From the NCBI GenBank assembly GCA_036494815.1, contig DASXNV010000023.1, forward strand, positions 62,001-126,000: 64,000 nucleotides of DNA. Direction: 5' to 3'. The position numbers and the translations under genes are program-made. The DNA is from Poindextera sp036494815. GTDB taxonomy: Bacteria; Pseudomonadota; Alphaproteobacteria; Caulobacterales; Caulobacteraceae. This document shows, piece by piece, positions 9,709-17,893 of the stretch; position 1 is the stretch's first letter; every line of letters starts with the position of its first letter. Under the pieces are notes generated by a model, which was given only the letters and a program-made list of their open reading frames with translations, was not told where the DNA came from and made no database searches.

Positions 9709-10122
9709 ATGTCTAGCTTTCGAGGCGTCGTCCGAGCCGGCCTAATCGGGGCCGGCGCCGTCGCCCTGGCCACCGCCGCCCAGGCCGCGCCCGCCGCGCC
9801 GGCGACCCAGGGGCACCTGGATAAGTGCTTCTATCTCTCCGACTGGCAGGGCTGGAGTTCGCCCAGCCCCAACGTGCTCTATCTGCGGGTGCGGATGCAC
9901 GACATCTATCGGGTCGACCTCAGCGCCGGCTCCAGCCTGCTGCAGGCCCCGGCCGTGCACCTGGTCAACAAGGTCCGCGGCAGCGACAGCGTCTGCTGGC
10001 CCATCGACCTGGACCTGTCGGTTTCGGACGGCATGGGCATGAGGATGCCGCTGATCGCCAGCTCGATCACCAAGCTCAGCACCGAAGAGATCGCGGCCAT
10101 ACCGAAGAAGTATCAGCCCTAG
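9709..10122 (+). CDS. Secreted DUF6491-type protein
   Basis: A 137-aa exported protein. A signal peptide is clear (Arg near 5 and 9, hydrophobic core 10-22, AQA cleavage site near 23-25). The mature part is short with two Cys (CFYLSDW near 39 and VCWPID near 98) that could form a disulfide. This resembles the DUF6491 family common in Caulobacterales and Sphingomonadales; its function is unknown. The ATG at 9709 has GAGGA seven nt upstream, so an in-frame start at 9655 was rejected. Confidence 0.75.
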   Translation: MSSFRGVVRAGLIGAGAVALATAAQAAPAAPATQGHLDKCFYLSDWQGWSSPSPNVLYLRVRMHDIYRVDLSAGSSLLQAPAVHLVNKVRGSDSVCWPIDLDLSVSDGMGMRMPLIASSITKLSTEEIAAIPKKYQP

Positions 10123-10218
10123 GCGCAGGACCGATCCCAGGTTTGGCTTGGCTGACGTAGCGTTCGGCCGCCACAAGGCGCTAATCTTCGCCATCCCAGG
10201 GAAGCGAAACGCGCCACC

Positions 10219-11355
10219 ATGAAGCTCGCCGGCCTCAAGGTCCTCGATCTGTCCATGTTCCTGCCGGGGCCCATGGTGACGCTGATGCTGGCGGATCATG
10301 GCGCCGACGTGATCAAGGTCGAGCCCCAGGGCGCGGGCGAGCCGACCCGCGAGATCGGCGAGGTCAAGCACGGCTTGTCCGTCTATTTCCGCAACACCCA
10401 GCGCGGCAAGCGCTCGATCCAGCTGAACCTGAAGGACGCCGAGCATCTTGCCCTGTTCCTGCGCCTTGCCACCGAGGCCGACGTGGTGGTCGAGGCCTAT
10501 CGCCCCGGCGTCGCCGACCGGCTGGGGGTGGGCTTTGCCGCCATCAACGCCGTCAATCCGCGCGTCGTCTATGCTTCGCTGAGCGCCTTTGGCCAGACCG
10601 GCCGCCATCGCGACAGCCCCGCCCATGACCTGGTCGTCCAGGCCCTGGCCGGGACCCTGCCCCTGGGCGCCGACCGCGAGGGCCAGCCGGTGATGCCGGG
10701 CGCCCTGATCGCCGACGCCTATTCGTCGCTGACGGCCCTGTCGGGGATTCTGATGGCGCTGTATCGCCGCGAGACCACCGGCAAGGGCGACCATCTCGAC
10801 ATCTCCATGTTCGATAGTGTGATCGCCTGGACGCCCCACGCCACCGGATCGGTGTTCGCCAGGGGCGAGGCGCCCAGCCTGCCCCACTCCCGGTTCTGGG
10901 GCGGGGCGGCCCTATACAATCTCTACGAGACGGCCGATGGCCGCTGGATAGCCCTGGGCGGCTCGGAGATCAAGTTCGCCGAAAACCTGCTGAACAAACT
11001 GGGGCGTCCCGACCTGCTGACGCTGGCCAGGCTGCCGCCCGGCGATGGGCAGGAGCCCCTGCGCGCTTTTTTTCGTGACACTTTCGCCGCCCGCAGTCAG
11101 GCGGAGTGGATCGTCTGGTTCGAGGGGCTAGATGTCTGTTTCGCTCCCGTGCGCAGCCTGAAGGAAGCCTTCGACGATCCCTTCCTGGTGGAACGCGGCC
11201 TCCTGAGCTTCGACGAGGACGACGCCGAAGTGATCAGCACGCCCATCCGCTTCCTGGACGAGCCGGCCGTCATCCGGCCCAAGGCGCCGGGCAAGAACGA
11301 ACATGGCGAGGATATCGCCCGCAATGGTTGGGGCGTCGCCCCAGAGGAATCCTGA
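10219..11355 (+). CDS. CaiB/BaiF family CoA-transferase
   Basis: A 378-aa class III CoA-transferase. The N-terminal LAGLKVLDLS and GADVIKVEP motifs and the catalytic Asp137 in SPAHDLVVQ are present. Such enzymes move CoA between carboxylic acids, activating the substrate at the start of a degradation route. The stop and the next gene's ATG share one base (TGATG), so it is co-translated with an acyl-CoA dehydrogenase, which fits activation followed by desaturation. The acid substrate cannot be named. Confidence 0.92.
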   Translation: MKLAGLKVLDLSMFLPGPMVTLMLADHGADVIKVEPQGAGEPTREIGEVKHGLSVYFRNTQRGKRSIQLNLKDAEHLALFLRLATEADVVVEAYRPGVADRLGVGFAAINAVNPRVVYASLSAFGQTGRHRDSPAHDLVVQALAGTLPLGADREGQPVMPGALIADAYSSLTALSGILMALYRRETTGKGDHLDISMFDSVIAWTPHATGSVFARGEAPSLPHSRFWGGAALYNLYETADGRWIALGGSEIKFAENLLNKLGRPDLLTLARLPPGDGQEPLRAFFRDTFAARSQAEWIVWFEGLDVCFAPVRSLKEAFDDPFLVERGLLSFDEDDAEVISTPIRFLDEPAVIRPKAPGKNEHGEDIARNGWGVAPEES

Positions 11356-12518
11356 TGAGCACCACCGACGACGAACTGACCGCCATCCGCGACTCGGTCG
11401 CCGCCCTCTGCGCGCAGTTTCCCGGCGAATACTGGCGCGCCCAGGATCGCGAGCGCGCCTATCCCACCGAATTCGTAAAGGCCATGACCGACGAGGGCTT
11501 TCTGGGCGCCCTGATCCCCGAGGAATTCGGCGGCAGCGGCCTGGGGCTGCGAGCGGCCACGGCGATCCTGCAGGAGGTGCACAAAAGCGGCTGCAACGCC
11601 GGCGCCTGCCACGCCCAGATGTACACCATGGGCACCATCCTCAAGCACGGCACGCCTGAGCAGAAACAGCGCTGGCTACCCGGCATCGCCACCGGCGCGA
11701 TCCGGCTACAGGCCTTTGGCGTCACCGAACCAACCTCGGGCTCGGAAACCCTGGCCCTGTCAACGCTCGCCGTGCGCGACGGCGACCACTACGTGGTCAA
11801 CGGCCAGAAAATCTGGACCAGCCGAGCCGAGCATTCCGACTTCATGATCCTTCTGGCCCGCACCACCCCCAAGGACAAGGTGACCAAGAAGGGCGACGGC
11901 CTGTCCGTGTTCATGTTGGACATGAAGGCCGCCCTCGCCGCCGGAACCCTGACCATCCGGCCGATCCGCACCATGATGAACCACGCCACCACCGAGGTGT
12001 TCTTCGACAATGTCGTGGTGTCGGCCCAGAACCTGATCGGCGAGGAAGGCCGCGGCTTCAAATACATCCTCGACGGAATGAACGCCGAGCGGACCCTGAT
12101 CGCCGCCGAATGCCTGGGCGACGCCGAATGGTTCATCGACAAGGCCAGCAAATACGTCACTGAGCGCAAGGTGTTCGGGCGGCCCATCGGCGCCAACCAG
12201 GGCGTCCAGTTCCCCATCGCCCGCGCCTACGCCCAGTATCGCGCCGCCGCCCTTATGGTCGAGCGCGCCGCAGAACGCTTCGACGCGGGGCTGACCGCGG
12301 GGGAAGAAGCCAATATCGCCAAGCTATTGGCCTCAGAGGCCTCCTGGGCCGCGGCCGAGGCCTGCGTCCAGGCCCATGGCGGCTTCGCCTTCGCCGAAGA
12401 GTTCGACATCGAGCGCAAGTTCAGGGAGACGCGGCTCTATCAAGTGGCCCCGATCTCGACCAACCTGATCCTGGCGTTTTTGGGCCAGAACGCCCTGGGG
12501 ATGCCGCGGTCTTATTGA
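11355..12518 (+). CDS. Acyl-CoA dehydrogenase with helix-G type catalytic Glu
   Basis: A 387-aa FAD-dependent acyl-CoA dehydrogenase; the FAD/substrate loop FGVTEPTSGSE lies near 119-129. At the C-terminal position where medium-chain enzymes carry the catalytic Glu, this protein reads RLYQVAPISTN with no Glu. Glu245 in NAERTLIA sits where isovaleryl- and long-chain enzymes keep their base, so activity is probably retained with the base displaced. It follows the CoA-transferase with a 1-nt overlap and is convergent with an SDR gene 23 nt away. Confidence 0.9.
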   Translation: MSTTDDELTAIRDSVAALCAQFPGEYWRAQDRERAYPTEFVKAMTDEGFLGALIPEEFGGSGLGLRAATAILQEVHKSGCNAGACHAQMYTMGTILKHGTPEQKQRWLPGIATGAIRLQAFGVTEPTSGSETLALSTLAVRDGDHYVVNGQKIWTSRAEHSDFMILLARTTPKDKVTKKGDGLSVFMLDMKAALAAGTLTIRPIRTMMNHATTEVFFDNVVVSAQNLIGEEGRGFKYILDGMNAERTLIAAECLGDAEWFIDKASKYVTERKVFGRPIGANQGVQFPIARAYAQYRAAALMVERAAERFDAGLTAGEEANIAKLLASEASWAAAEACVQAHGGFAFAEEFDIERKFRETRLYQVAPISTNLILAFLGQNALGMPRSY

Positions 12519-12541
12519 ATGGCCGCCATAACCCTTGAAAC

Positions 12542-13321
12542 CTAAGCCTTCAAAAACTTCGCCAAATCCGGCTGCCCCGTCCCCGCAGTCTTACCACCAT
12601 CGGCCACCATGATGGTTCCCGTCACATAGGAGGCGTCGTCCGAGGCCAGGAAGGCCACCACCTTGGCCATCTCCTCCGGCGTGCCGGCGCGCCTCATCGG
12701 AATGCCGTCCAGCCAGACGTCGAGCACGCCAGACATCTGCTTGGCCACCGCCGTCAGGGGGGTGTCGATCAGACCCGGGCACAGGGCGTTGACGCGGATA
12801 TTGTCCTTGGCGTGGTCGATGGCCAGGGCGCGCGTGTAGTTGATCACCGCTCCCTTGGCGGCGTTATAGGCGGTGAAGCCATAGTCCCCGGCCAGGCCGG
12901 AGATCGAGGCGGTGTTGACGATCGCGCCGCCGCCATTGGCCCGCATCAGCGGGATCGCCACGCGGCAGGCATAGAAGACCGAGTTCAGGTCGATGGCGAT
13001 CACCCTCGCCCATACCTCGGGATCCAGATCCGGGGTCTCGCCAAAACAGCCGATGCCGGCGTTGTTGAACAAAACGTCGAGGCGGCCGAAGCGCTCGTGC
13101 GCCGTCCGGATCACCGCCTCCACCTGCTCACGTTCGCTGACGTCGCAGCGCAGGAACAGGGACCGGTCCGCTTCCAGGCCCTCGACCACGGAATGGCCTT
13201 GAACCTCGTTGAGATCCACCACCACCACCTTGGCCCCCTCGGCCGCCAGCAGCCTGACGGTCGCCGCACCGATGCCCGAAGCGCCGCCGGTGACCACCGC
13301 GACCTTGTCCTGAAAGCGCAT
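12542..13321 (-). CDS. SDR family oxidoreductase
   Basis: A 259-aa classical SDR with TGGASGIG (11-18), NNAG (86-89) and catalytic Ser139, Tyr152, Lys156. Asp36 after the second strand suggests NAD. It lies 11 nt after an enoyl-CoA hydratase gene on the same strand, so a 3-hydroxyacyl-CoA dehydrogenase-like step after hydration is likely. The C-terminal tail (TGQPDLAKFLKA) is longer than in most family members. Confidence 0.88.
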   Translation of the reverse strand: MRFQDKVAVVTGGASGIGAATVRLLAAEGAKVVVVDLNEVQGHSVVEGLEADRSLFLRCDVSEREQVEAVIRTAHERFGRLDVLFNNAGIGCFGETPDLDPEVWARVIAIDLNSVFYACRVAIPLMRANGGGAIVNTASISGLAGDYGFTAYNAAKGAVINYTRALAIDHAKDNIRVNALCPGLIDTPLTAVAKQMSGVLDVWLDGIPMRRAGTPEEMAKVVAFLASDDASYVTGTIMVADGGKTAGTGQPDLAKFLKA

Positions 13322-13332
13322 GACGGGTCTCC

Positions 13333-14079
13333 TCAGCGGGTTTTGTTGGCGAAGGCGGCGATGCGTTCGCGCATGTCCGGGCCGACGCCCTCGCCCCGGA
13401 ACACCTCGTGAGCCAGGCCGGCCGCCAGCGGCAGTCCGTCGGTCTGGGTCACCAGCCGTTTATTGGCCCGGTGGCTGAACCAGGAATTGGCCAGGATCGA
13501 GCGGGCCAAGGCATCCAACTCGCTTTCGAAAGCGTCATTGGCCACGCACATATTGGCCAGGCCCATGATCGCGGCCTCGTGGCCGGTATAGGTGCGGCAG
13601 GTCAGCATCATCTCCCGCGCCCTATAGGTTCCAATCCGCCGGGGCAGGCGCTGGGACAGGCCCCAGACCGGGGTCAGGGCCCATTTGGCGTGGGTGTCGG
13701 CGAACCGGGCGCTGTCGCTGGCGAAGATCAGGTCGCCGGCCAGGGCCAGTTCCAGGGCGCCGGTATAGCAGTGCCCATGCACCGCGCTGATCACCGGCTG
13801 GGGCAGGTTGGCCAGGCGCTCGATAATTCCGGCTTGGAAATGGGCCCGGGGCAACTTCTCGCCAGTGGCGATATCGCCCAGGTCATGGCCGGCGGAGAAA
13901 CAGCGCCCGGCGCCGCGGATGACGACCAGGCCAATCGTGTCGGCCTGGGTCTCCAGGTCGATCACATGGGCTTCCAGGGCGCTGAACAGCTCCACATTGA
14001 GCGCATTCAGCTTGTCCGGCCGGTTCAGGGTCAAGGTGGTCAGGCCGTCCCTGTCCTGGCGCAGCACCAGATCACTCAT
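13333..14079 (-). CDS. Enoyl-CoA hydratase/isomerase family protein
   Basis: A 248-aa crotonase-fold protein. The first catalytic Glu is present (Glu110 in ALELALAGD) and the second is replaced by His130 (FADTHAKW), a pattern of a known hydratase subfamily. The oxyanion-hole segment SAGHDL lies at 62-67. It sits between the P450 gene and an SDR gene in the same direction and probably hydrates an enoyl-CoA in the same pathway. A hairpin separates it from the P450 gene. Confidence 0.88.
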   Translation of the reverse strand: MSDLVLRQDRDGLTTLTLNRPDKLNALNVELFSALEAHVIDLETQADTIGLVVIRGAGRCFSAGHDLGDIATGEKLPRAHFQAGIIERLANLPQPVISAVHGHCYTGALELALAGDLIFASDSARFADTHAKWALTPVWGLSQRLPRRIGTYRAREMMLTCRTYTGHEAAIMGLANMCVANDAFESELDALARSILANSWFSHRANKRLVTQTDGLPLAAGLAHEVFRGEGVGPDMRERIAAFANKTR

Positions 14080-14147
14080 CGTCGTCTCCCAGACCTGCTC
14101 CGTTCACGCCCAAGGAGCGCCGGCGGCCGTATAGTTGCTGTGAGTAG

Positions 14148-14176
14148 AACCCTTCCACCGCTGCGGGGGAAGGGTT
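14148..14176 (-). terminator. Hairpin after the P450 gene
   Basis: A perfect 9-bp inverted repeat (AACCCTTCC / GGAAGGGTT) with an 11-nt loop starts two bases past the P450 stop codon. No T-run follows, so it may be a weak or Rho-assisted terminator, or an mRNA 3' end stabiliser that gives the P450 a different level from the downstream hydratase. Confidence 0.5.
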
Positions 14177-14177
14177 T

Positions 14178-15434
14178 CTAGACCGCCGTGAACGTCACCG
14201 GCAGCTCTTTGACGCCATTGATGAAGTTCGACCTCAGCCGGCGCGGCGGTCCTGCCGTGCGGATGTCCGGCAAACGAGCGAACAGCTCCTCATAGGCCAC
14301 GCGCAATTGCAGCTCGGCTAGGCGCTGGCCCAGGCAGACATGTTCGCCATAGCCGAAGCCGATGTGTTTGGGCGCGCCGGGCCGGGCCGTGCGGCCTATG
14401 TCGAAACGGAACGGGTCTTCGAACACGCTCTCGTCGCGATTGGCTGAAGGGTACCACATGACCACCTTGTCGCCCTGGCGGATCAGCTGGCCGCCCAGCT
14501 GCACGTCGCGCATGGCGGTGCGGCGCATGTGCAGGACCGGGCTGACCCAGCGGACGATCTCCTGCGCCAGGTGCGGCAAGAGGCTGGGATCGGCCATGGC
14601 CTTTTCGCGCTCGGCCGGGTTCTCCTCCAGGGCGATCAGGCCGCCGGAAATGGAGTTGCGGGTGGTCTCGTTGCCCGCCACCACCAGCAGGATGAAGGTG
14701 GACAGATAGCGCGGGATGCTCATGGCCGTCCCTGCCTCGGCCGCCTTGACCAGCATGGAGATCACGTCGCCGCCGCCGGCGCCCGCGCGCAGTTGCCAAA
14801 GACCCATGGAATAGGCCGCCATCTGCTGGATGCAGCCTTGCATATATTCCGGGCTGGCGCGCAGTTCGGGATCGTCCTCACCAACTACGGCGTTGGACCA
14901 TTCGAACAGCTTGTCGCCATCGGTCTCGGACACCCCGAACAGCTCGGCCAGGGTCTGGATGGCGTAGGGGGCGGAGAAGCCTGAGACGAAGTCGATCGGG
15001 CCGCCTTCGGACCGCTGTTTGGCGATCATGGCCTCGATCAGGGTCACGGCGCGGCGGCGCACGCCGGCCTCCATGTCGCGCAGGCGCGGTGGGGTGAACC
15101 CGCCCATGACCATGCGCCGATAGTCCACATGGATGGGCGGATCCATGGAGATCATCGAGGCCTCGATATCCTGGGCCGGGAACAGGTTCTCGTTGAAGAT
15201 CCGGTGGCCGCCGTTCTCACGCGCCGAAGAGAAGGTCGCGGGGTCTGTGGAGGCGGCCACCACGTCGGCGTGGCGCGTCAGGGCCCAGAAGCCGGCGCCG
15301 TCGGTCTCCGGGTTCCAATAGACTGGTTGGTTGGCGCGCAGCCAGGTGAAGGCCTCGTGCGGGACCCCGGGCACATAGAGGTCCGGATCCTTCAGGTCGA
15401 TCGGCTTCAATGAGCCATGAGCCTGTGCCGTCAT
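14178..15434 (-). CDS. Cytochrome P450
   Basis: A 418-aa soluble bacterial P450. The heme ligand is Cys367 in GYGEHVCLGQ, the I-helix oxygen motif AGNETT is at 253-258 and the K-helix ExxR is Glu292-Arg295. The style (ALTRHADVVAAS, ISMDPPIHVDYRRMV) resembles the CYP125/142-like acid and sterol/terpenoid hydroxylases, but the substrate is not proven by this. No ferredoxin or reductase gene lies nearby, so electrons must come from elsewhere. Its ribosome binding site sits in a possible hairpin (15438-15474). Confidence 0.93.
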   Translation of the reverse strand: MTAQAHGSLKPIDLKDPDLYVPGVPHEAFTWLRANQPVYWNPETDGAGFWALTRHADVVAASTDPATFSSARENGGHRIFNENLFPAQDIEASMISMDPPIHVDYRRMVMGGFTPPRLRDMEAGVRRRAVTLIEAMIAKQRSEGGPIDFVSGFSAPYAIQTLAELFGVSETDGDKLFEWSNAVVGEDDPELRASPEYMQGCIQQMAAYSMGLWQLRAGAGGGDVISMLVKAAEAGTAMSIPRYLSTFILLVVAGNETTRNSISGGLIALEENPAEREKAMADPSLLPHLAQEIVRWVSPVLHMRRTAMRDVQLGGQLIRQGDKVVMWYPSANRDESVFEDPFRFDIGRTARPGAPKHIGFGYGEHVCLGQRLAELQLRVAYEELFARLPDIRTAGPPRRLRSNFINGVKELPVTFTAV

Positions 15435-15437
15435 GAT

Positions 15438-15474
15438 GCGGCGCCTCCCATATTTTCTTCAGATTAGGCGCCGC
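15438..15474 (-). promoter_or_regulatory. Inverted repeat overlapping the P450 ribosome binding site
   Basis: GCGGCGCC and GGCGCCGC form a perfect 8-bp stem with a 21-nt AT-rich loop just 3 nt before the P450 start codon. On the mRNA the last two G of the Shine-Dalgarno GGGAGG fall in the stem, so folding could slow translation. It could equally be a DNA operator. Confidence 0.4.
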
Positions 15475-15558
15475 CGGGGGGCGCTGACAACGTCCCGCCG
15501 CAACGGATGCGTCCGCTAATTCGGGCAGGGCCGCCGCGTCACTCTAACGCGGGACAGC

Positions 15559-15572
15559 TTGATCCACATCAA
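15559..15572. promoter_or_regulatory. FNR/FixK-type box
   Basis: TTGATCCACATCAA is an exact match to the palindrome TTGAT-N4-ATCAA bound by FNR, FixK and Anr regulators. Its centre is 90 nt before the receiver gene start. A box at -41.5 would place a start site near 15607 with GATGAT at 15594-15599 as a -10 element. The P450 gene lies 125 nt away in the other direction and is a less likely target. Confidence 0.75.
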
Positions 15573-15654
15573 GAGCGACCCTGACAACCGTGAGATGATT
15601 TTCAAACGACGTTTCTCGTCCACGGCGATAACACCTGGGTTGGGGGATCGGTGA

Positions 15655-16134
15655 ATGCTCAATGAATGGAATAGAGAAAAACTGAGCGTCGAACGGCCAA
15701 GCCTGCGAATTCTCGCCGCAGAGGACAATGAGATCAACCAGGCTGTTCTAAAGGCCATCTTGCAGCCATTGGGCCTGGAGCCGTTGATTGTCGAGAACGG
15801 CGCGGAGGCGGTTGAGGCCTGGCAGACGCAAAGGTTCGATATCGTCCTGATGGACGTTCAGATGCCCGTGCTCGACGGCCTGGACGCCACACGCGAAATT
15901 CGCAGGCGAGAGGTCGAATTGGGTTTGGCCGCCACGCCGATCATCGCCCTCACCTCCAATGTCCTGCAGCACCAGGTCGCGGAGTGCCTGGACGCAGGCA
16001 TGGACGGCCATCTGGCCAAGCCCATCCAGATCGACAAACTGTTCGCCACCTTGTTGGCCGCCTATAAGCTCTGCGCTGACGGGGACCAAACTCCGGCGAC
16101 CTTCTGGAGAATCCAGGGACGGACCGACCTCTGA
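15655..16134 (+). CDS. Single-domain response regulator (receiver only)
   Basis: A 159-aa protein made of one CheY-like receiver and a short tail. Glu23-Asp24, phosphoacceptor Asp67, Thr100 and Lys122 are all present, so it should accept phosphate. The sequence (ILAAEDNEINQAVLK) is closest in style to receivers cut from hybrid kinases rather than to CheY. It has no output domain. GGGGGAT eight nt before the ATG is a good ribosome binding site. A perfect FNR/FixK box upstream suggests expression at low oxygen. Only two Cys (111, 140) are present, fewer than the Fe-S receiver FixT of Caulobacter. Confidence 0.85.
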   Translation: MLNEWNREKLSVERPSLRILAAEDNEINQAVLKAILQPLGLEPLIVENGAEAVEAWQTQRFDIVLMDVQMPVLDGLDATREIRRREVELGLAATPIIALTSNVLQHQVAECLDAGMDGHLAKPIQIDKLFATLLAAYKLCADGDQTPATFWRIQGRTDL

Positions 16135-16202
16135 GATCTGACGGCTTGCTCGGCCCGCCTCCCCGGCCAATGATCCGGCCGGCATAGAGCCGGGAGCCGC
16201 CC

Positions 16203-17024
16203 ATGTTCGCCCAGACCGCGTTCCAGACCATCATCTGCGATACTCCCCGGCCACAGGTGGCGCGGATTACGCTCAACCGGCCCAAGACCCTGAACGCCTA
16301 CACCTTCGCCATGTGCGGCGAACTTAGACAGGCCATCGCCCAGTTCGCCGACGATGATGAACTGCGGGCGCTGATCTTCACCGGAGCCGGCGAGCGGGCT
16401 TTTTGCACCGGCGGCGACCTGTCGGGGGATGATCCGGCCCACTCGCGCCAGGTGGCGACCCAGCCCATGGGTCACGGGCGGGAGATGCGCGACGGCATGC
16501 AGGCGGTGGTGCTGGCCCTGCGCAGGCTGGACAAGCCGTCCGTGGCCATGGTGCGCGGGTATGCCGTGGCCGGGGGCCTGGCCCTGGCCCTGGCCTGTGA
16601 CTTCCGCTTCGCCGGGGCCGAGGCCAAACTGGGCGACACCAGCGGCAAGGCCGGCCTGCTGCCCGATGAAGGCGGCGCCTGGCTGTTTCCCCGCGCCATG
16701 GGCCTGGACCGGGCGCTGAAAATGACCCTGCTGCATGAGGTCTATGACGCCGAGCGCGCCGCCGCCTTGGGCCTGGTGACCGAGGTCTGTCCCGACGCCG
16801 ACCTGGAAGCGCGCACCTTTGAATTTTGCGACGCCCTGGCGGCCAAGGCGCCCCTGGCGGTGCGCCTGACCAAGATGATGATGGCCAAGGGCCTCGAAAC
16901 CGGCTTTGAAGCCTCCCTCGTCGACGCGCAGATGGCGGTGATGGTGACCAATCCCAGCGAGGACGTGCGCGAGGGTGTGGCCGCCTTCCGCGAAAAGCGC
17001 GCCCCCAAATTCAAGGGACGCTAG
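16203..17024 (+). CDS. Enoyl-CoA hydratase/isomerase family protein lacking both usual Glu
   Basis: A 273-aa crotonase-fold protein. The oxyanion-hole loop CTGGDL (68-73) is normal, but the two Glu of hydratases are replaced (Ala128 in GGLALALACD and Ser147 in GDTSGKAG), leaving Asp155-Glu156 in LLPDEGG as the acid/base candidates. This suggests isomerase, hydrolase or C-C cleaving activity rather than simple hydration. It is 6 nt before an SDR gene on the same strand and likely forms a two-gene unit with it. Confidence 0.88.
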   Translation: MFAQTAFQTIICDTPRPQVARITLNRPKTLNAYTFAMCGELRQAIAQFADDDELRALIFTGAGERAFCTGGDLSGDDPAHSRQVATQPMGHGREMRDGMQAVVLALRRLDKPSVAMVRGYAVAGGLALALACDFRFAGAEAKLGDTSGKAGLLPDEGGAWLFPRAMGLDRALKMTLLHEVYDAERAAALGLVTEVCPDADLEARTFEFCDALAAKAPLAVRLTKMMMAKGLETGFEASLVDAQMAVMVTNPSEDVREGVAAFREKRAPKFKGR

Positions 17025-17030
17025 TTTGGC

Positions 17031-17798
17031 ATGACCAATCTGTTCGATCTTTCCGGCCGCGTGGCCGTGATCACCGGTGGCAATGGCGGCATTGGCCTGG
17101 CCATGGCCAAGGCCCTGGCCAGCGCGGGCGCAGATATTCTGATCGCCGGCCGCAACGCCGAGAAGAACGTCGCCGCGGCGGCGCAGATCGCAGACCTGGA
17201 CGTGCGCGCCGAGACCTTGGTGGTGGACGTCACCGAGGAAGCTGGCTGCCACGCCATGATCGCCGCCGCCGTTGAGCGCCTCGGCCGATTGGACATCCTG
17301 GTCAACAACGCCGGCATCAGCCTGGCCGGGCGGCCGGAATCCCTGAGCCTGGAGAAGTTCCGCGCTGTGCTCGACACCAACCTGACCTCCACCTTCGTCT
17401 GCGCCCAGGCCGCTTATCCGGTGATGAAGGCCCAAGGGTCGGGCAAGGTGATCAATATCGGCTCCATGTATTCCGTCTTCGGCGGTCCGTTCGTGCCGGC
17501 CTACGCCGCCAGCAAGGGCGCGGTGGTGCAGCTGACCAAGTCGCAGGCCACCGCCTGGGCTGCGGACAATATCCAGGTCAACGCCATCCTGCCCGGCTGG
17601 ATCGACACCGATATGAGCCGCCGCGCTCGGACCCGCGCGCCTGACTTCGAGGCGGCCATCACCGCGCGCACGCCGGCCGGCCGTTGGGGCGATCCGGAAG
17701 ACTTGGCAGGCGTCGCCATATTTTTGAGCAGCAACGCCTCAAATTTCATCGCTGGGGCGACCATCGCCGTGGACGGCGGCTTCTCAGTTTCAGGATAG
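17031..17798 (+). CDS. SDR family oxidoreductase
   Basis: A 255-aa classical SDR with TGGNGGIG (15-22), NNAG (92-95) and catalytic Ser145, Tyr158, Lys162. Gly40-Arg41 in the cofactor loop suggests NADP. It follows the crotonase-fold gene by 6 nt, so it probably reduces or oxidises the product of that enzyme. It resembles gluconate-5-dehydrogenase-like and FabG-like SDRs, so the substrate remains open. Confidence 0.88.
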   Translation: MTNLFDLSGRVAVITGGNGGIGLAMAKALASAGADILIAGRNAEKNVAAAAQIADLDVRAETLVVDVTEEAGCHAMIAAAVERLGRLDILVNNAGISLAGRPESLSLEKFRAVLDTNLTSTFVCAQAAYPVMKAQGSGKVINIGSMYSVFGGPFVPAYAASKGAVVQLTKSQATAWAADNIQVNAILPGWIDTDMSRRARTRAPDFEAAITARTPAGRWGDPEDLAGVAIFLSSNASNFIAGATIAVDGGFSVSG

Positions 17799-17893
17799 GG
17801 CGGCCCGCCACACCAGGCATTGATCGCGGACCCTGAGCGGACTAGGGGAAAGCCGCCCCTGGCTTCACGTTACGGAAAGCGCGCCGATCCGCC

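Noticed and set aside
16062..17435. 457-codon minus-strand open frame opposite the crotonase and SDR genes
   Set aside because: Runs antisense to two well-supported genes and shows shadow-type composition.
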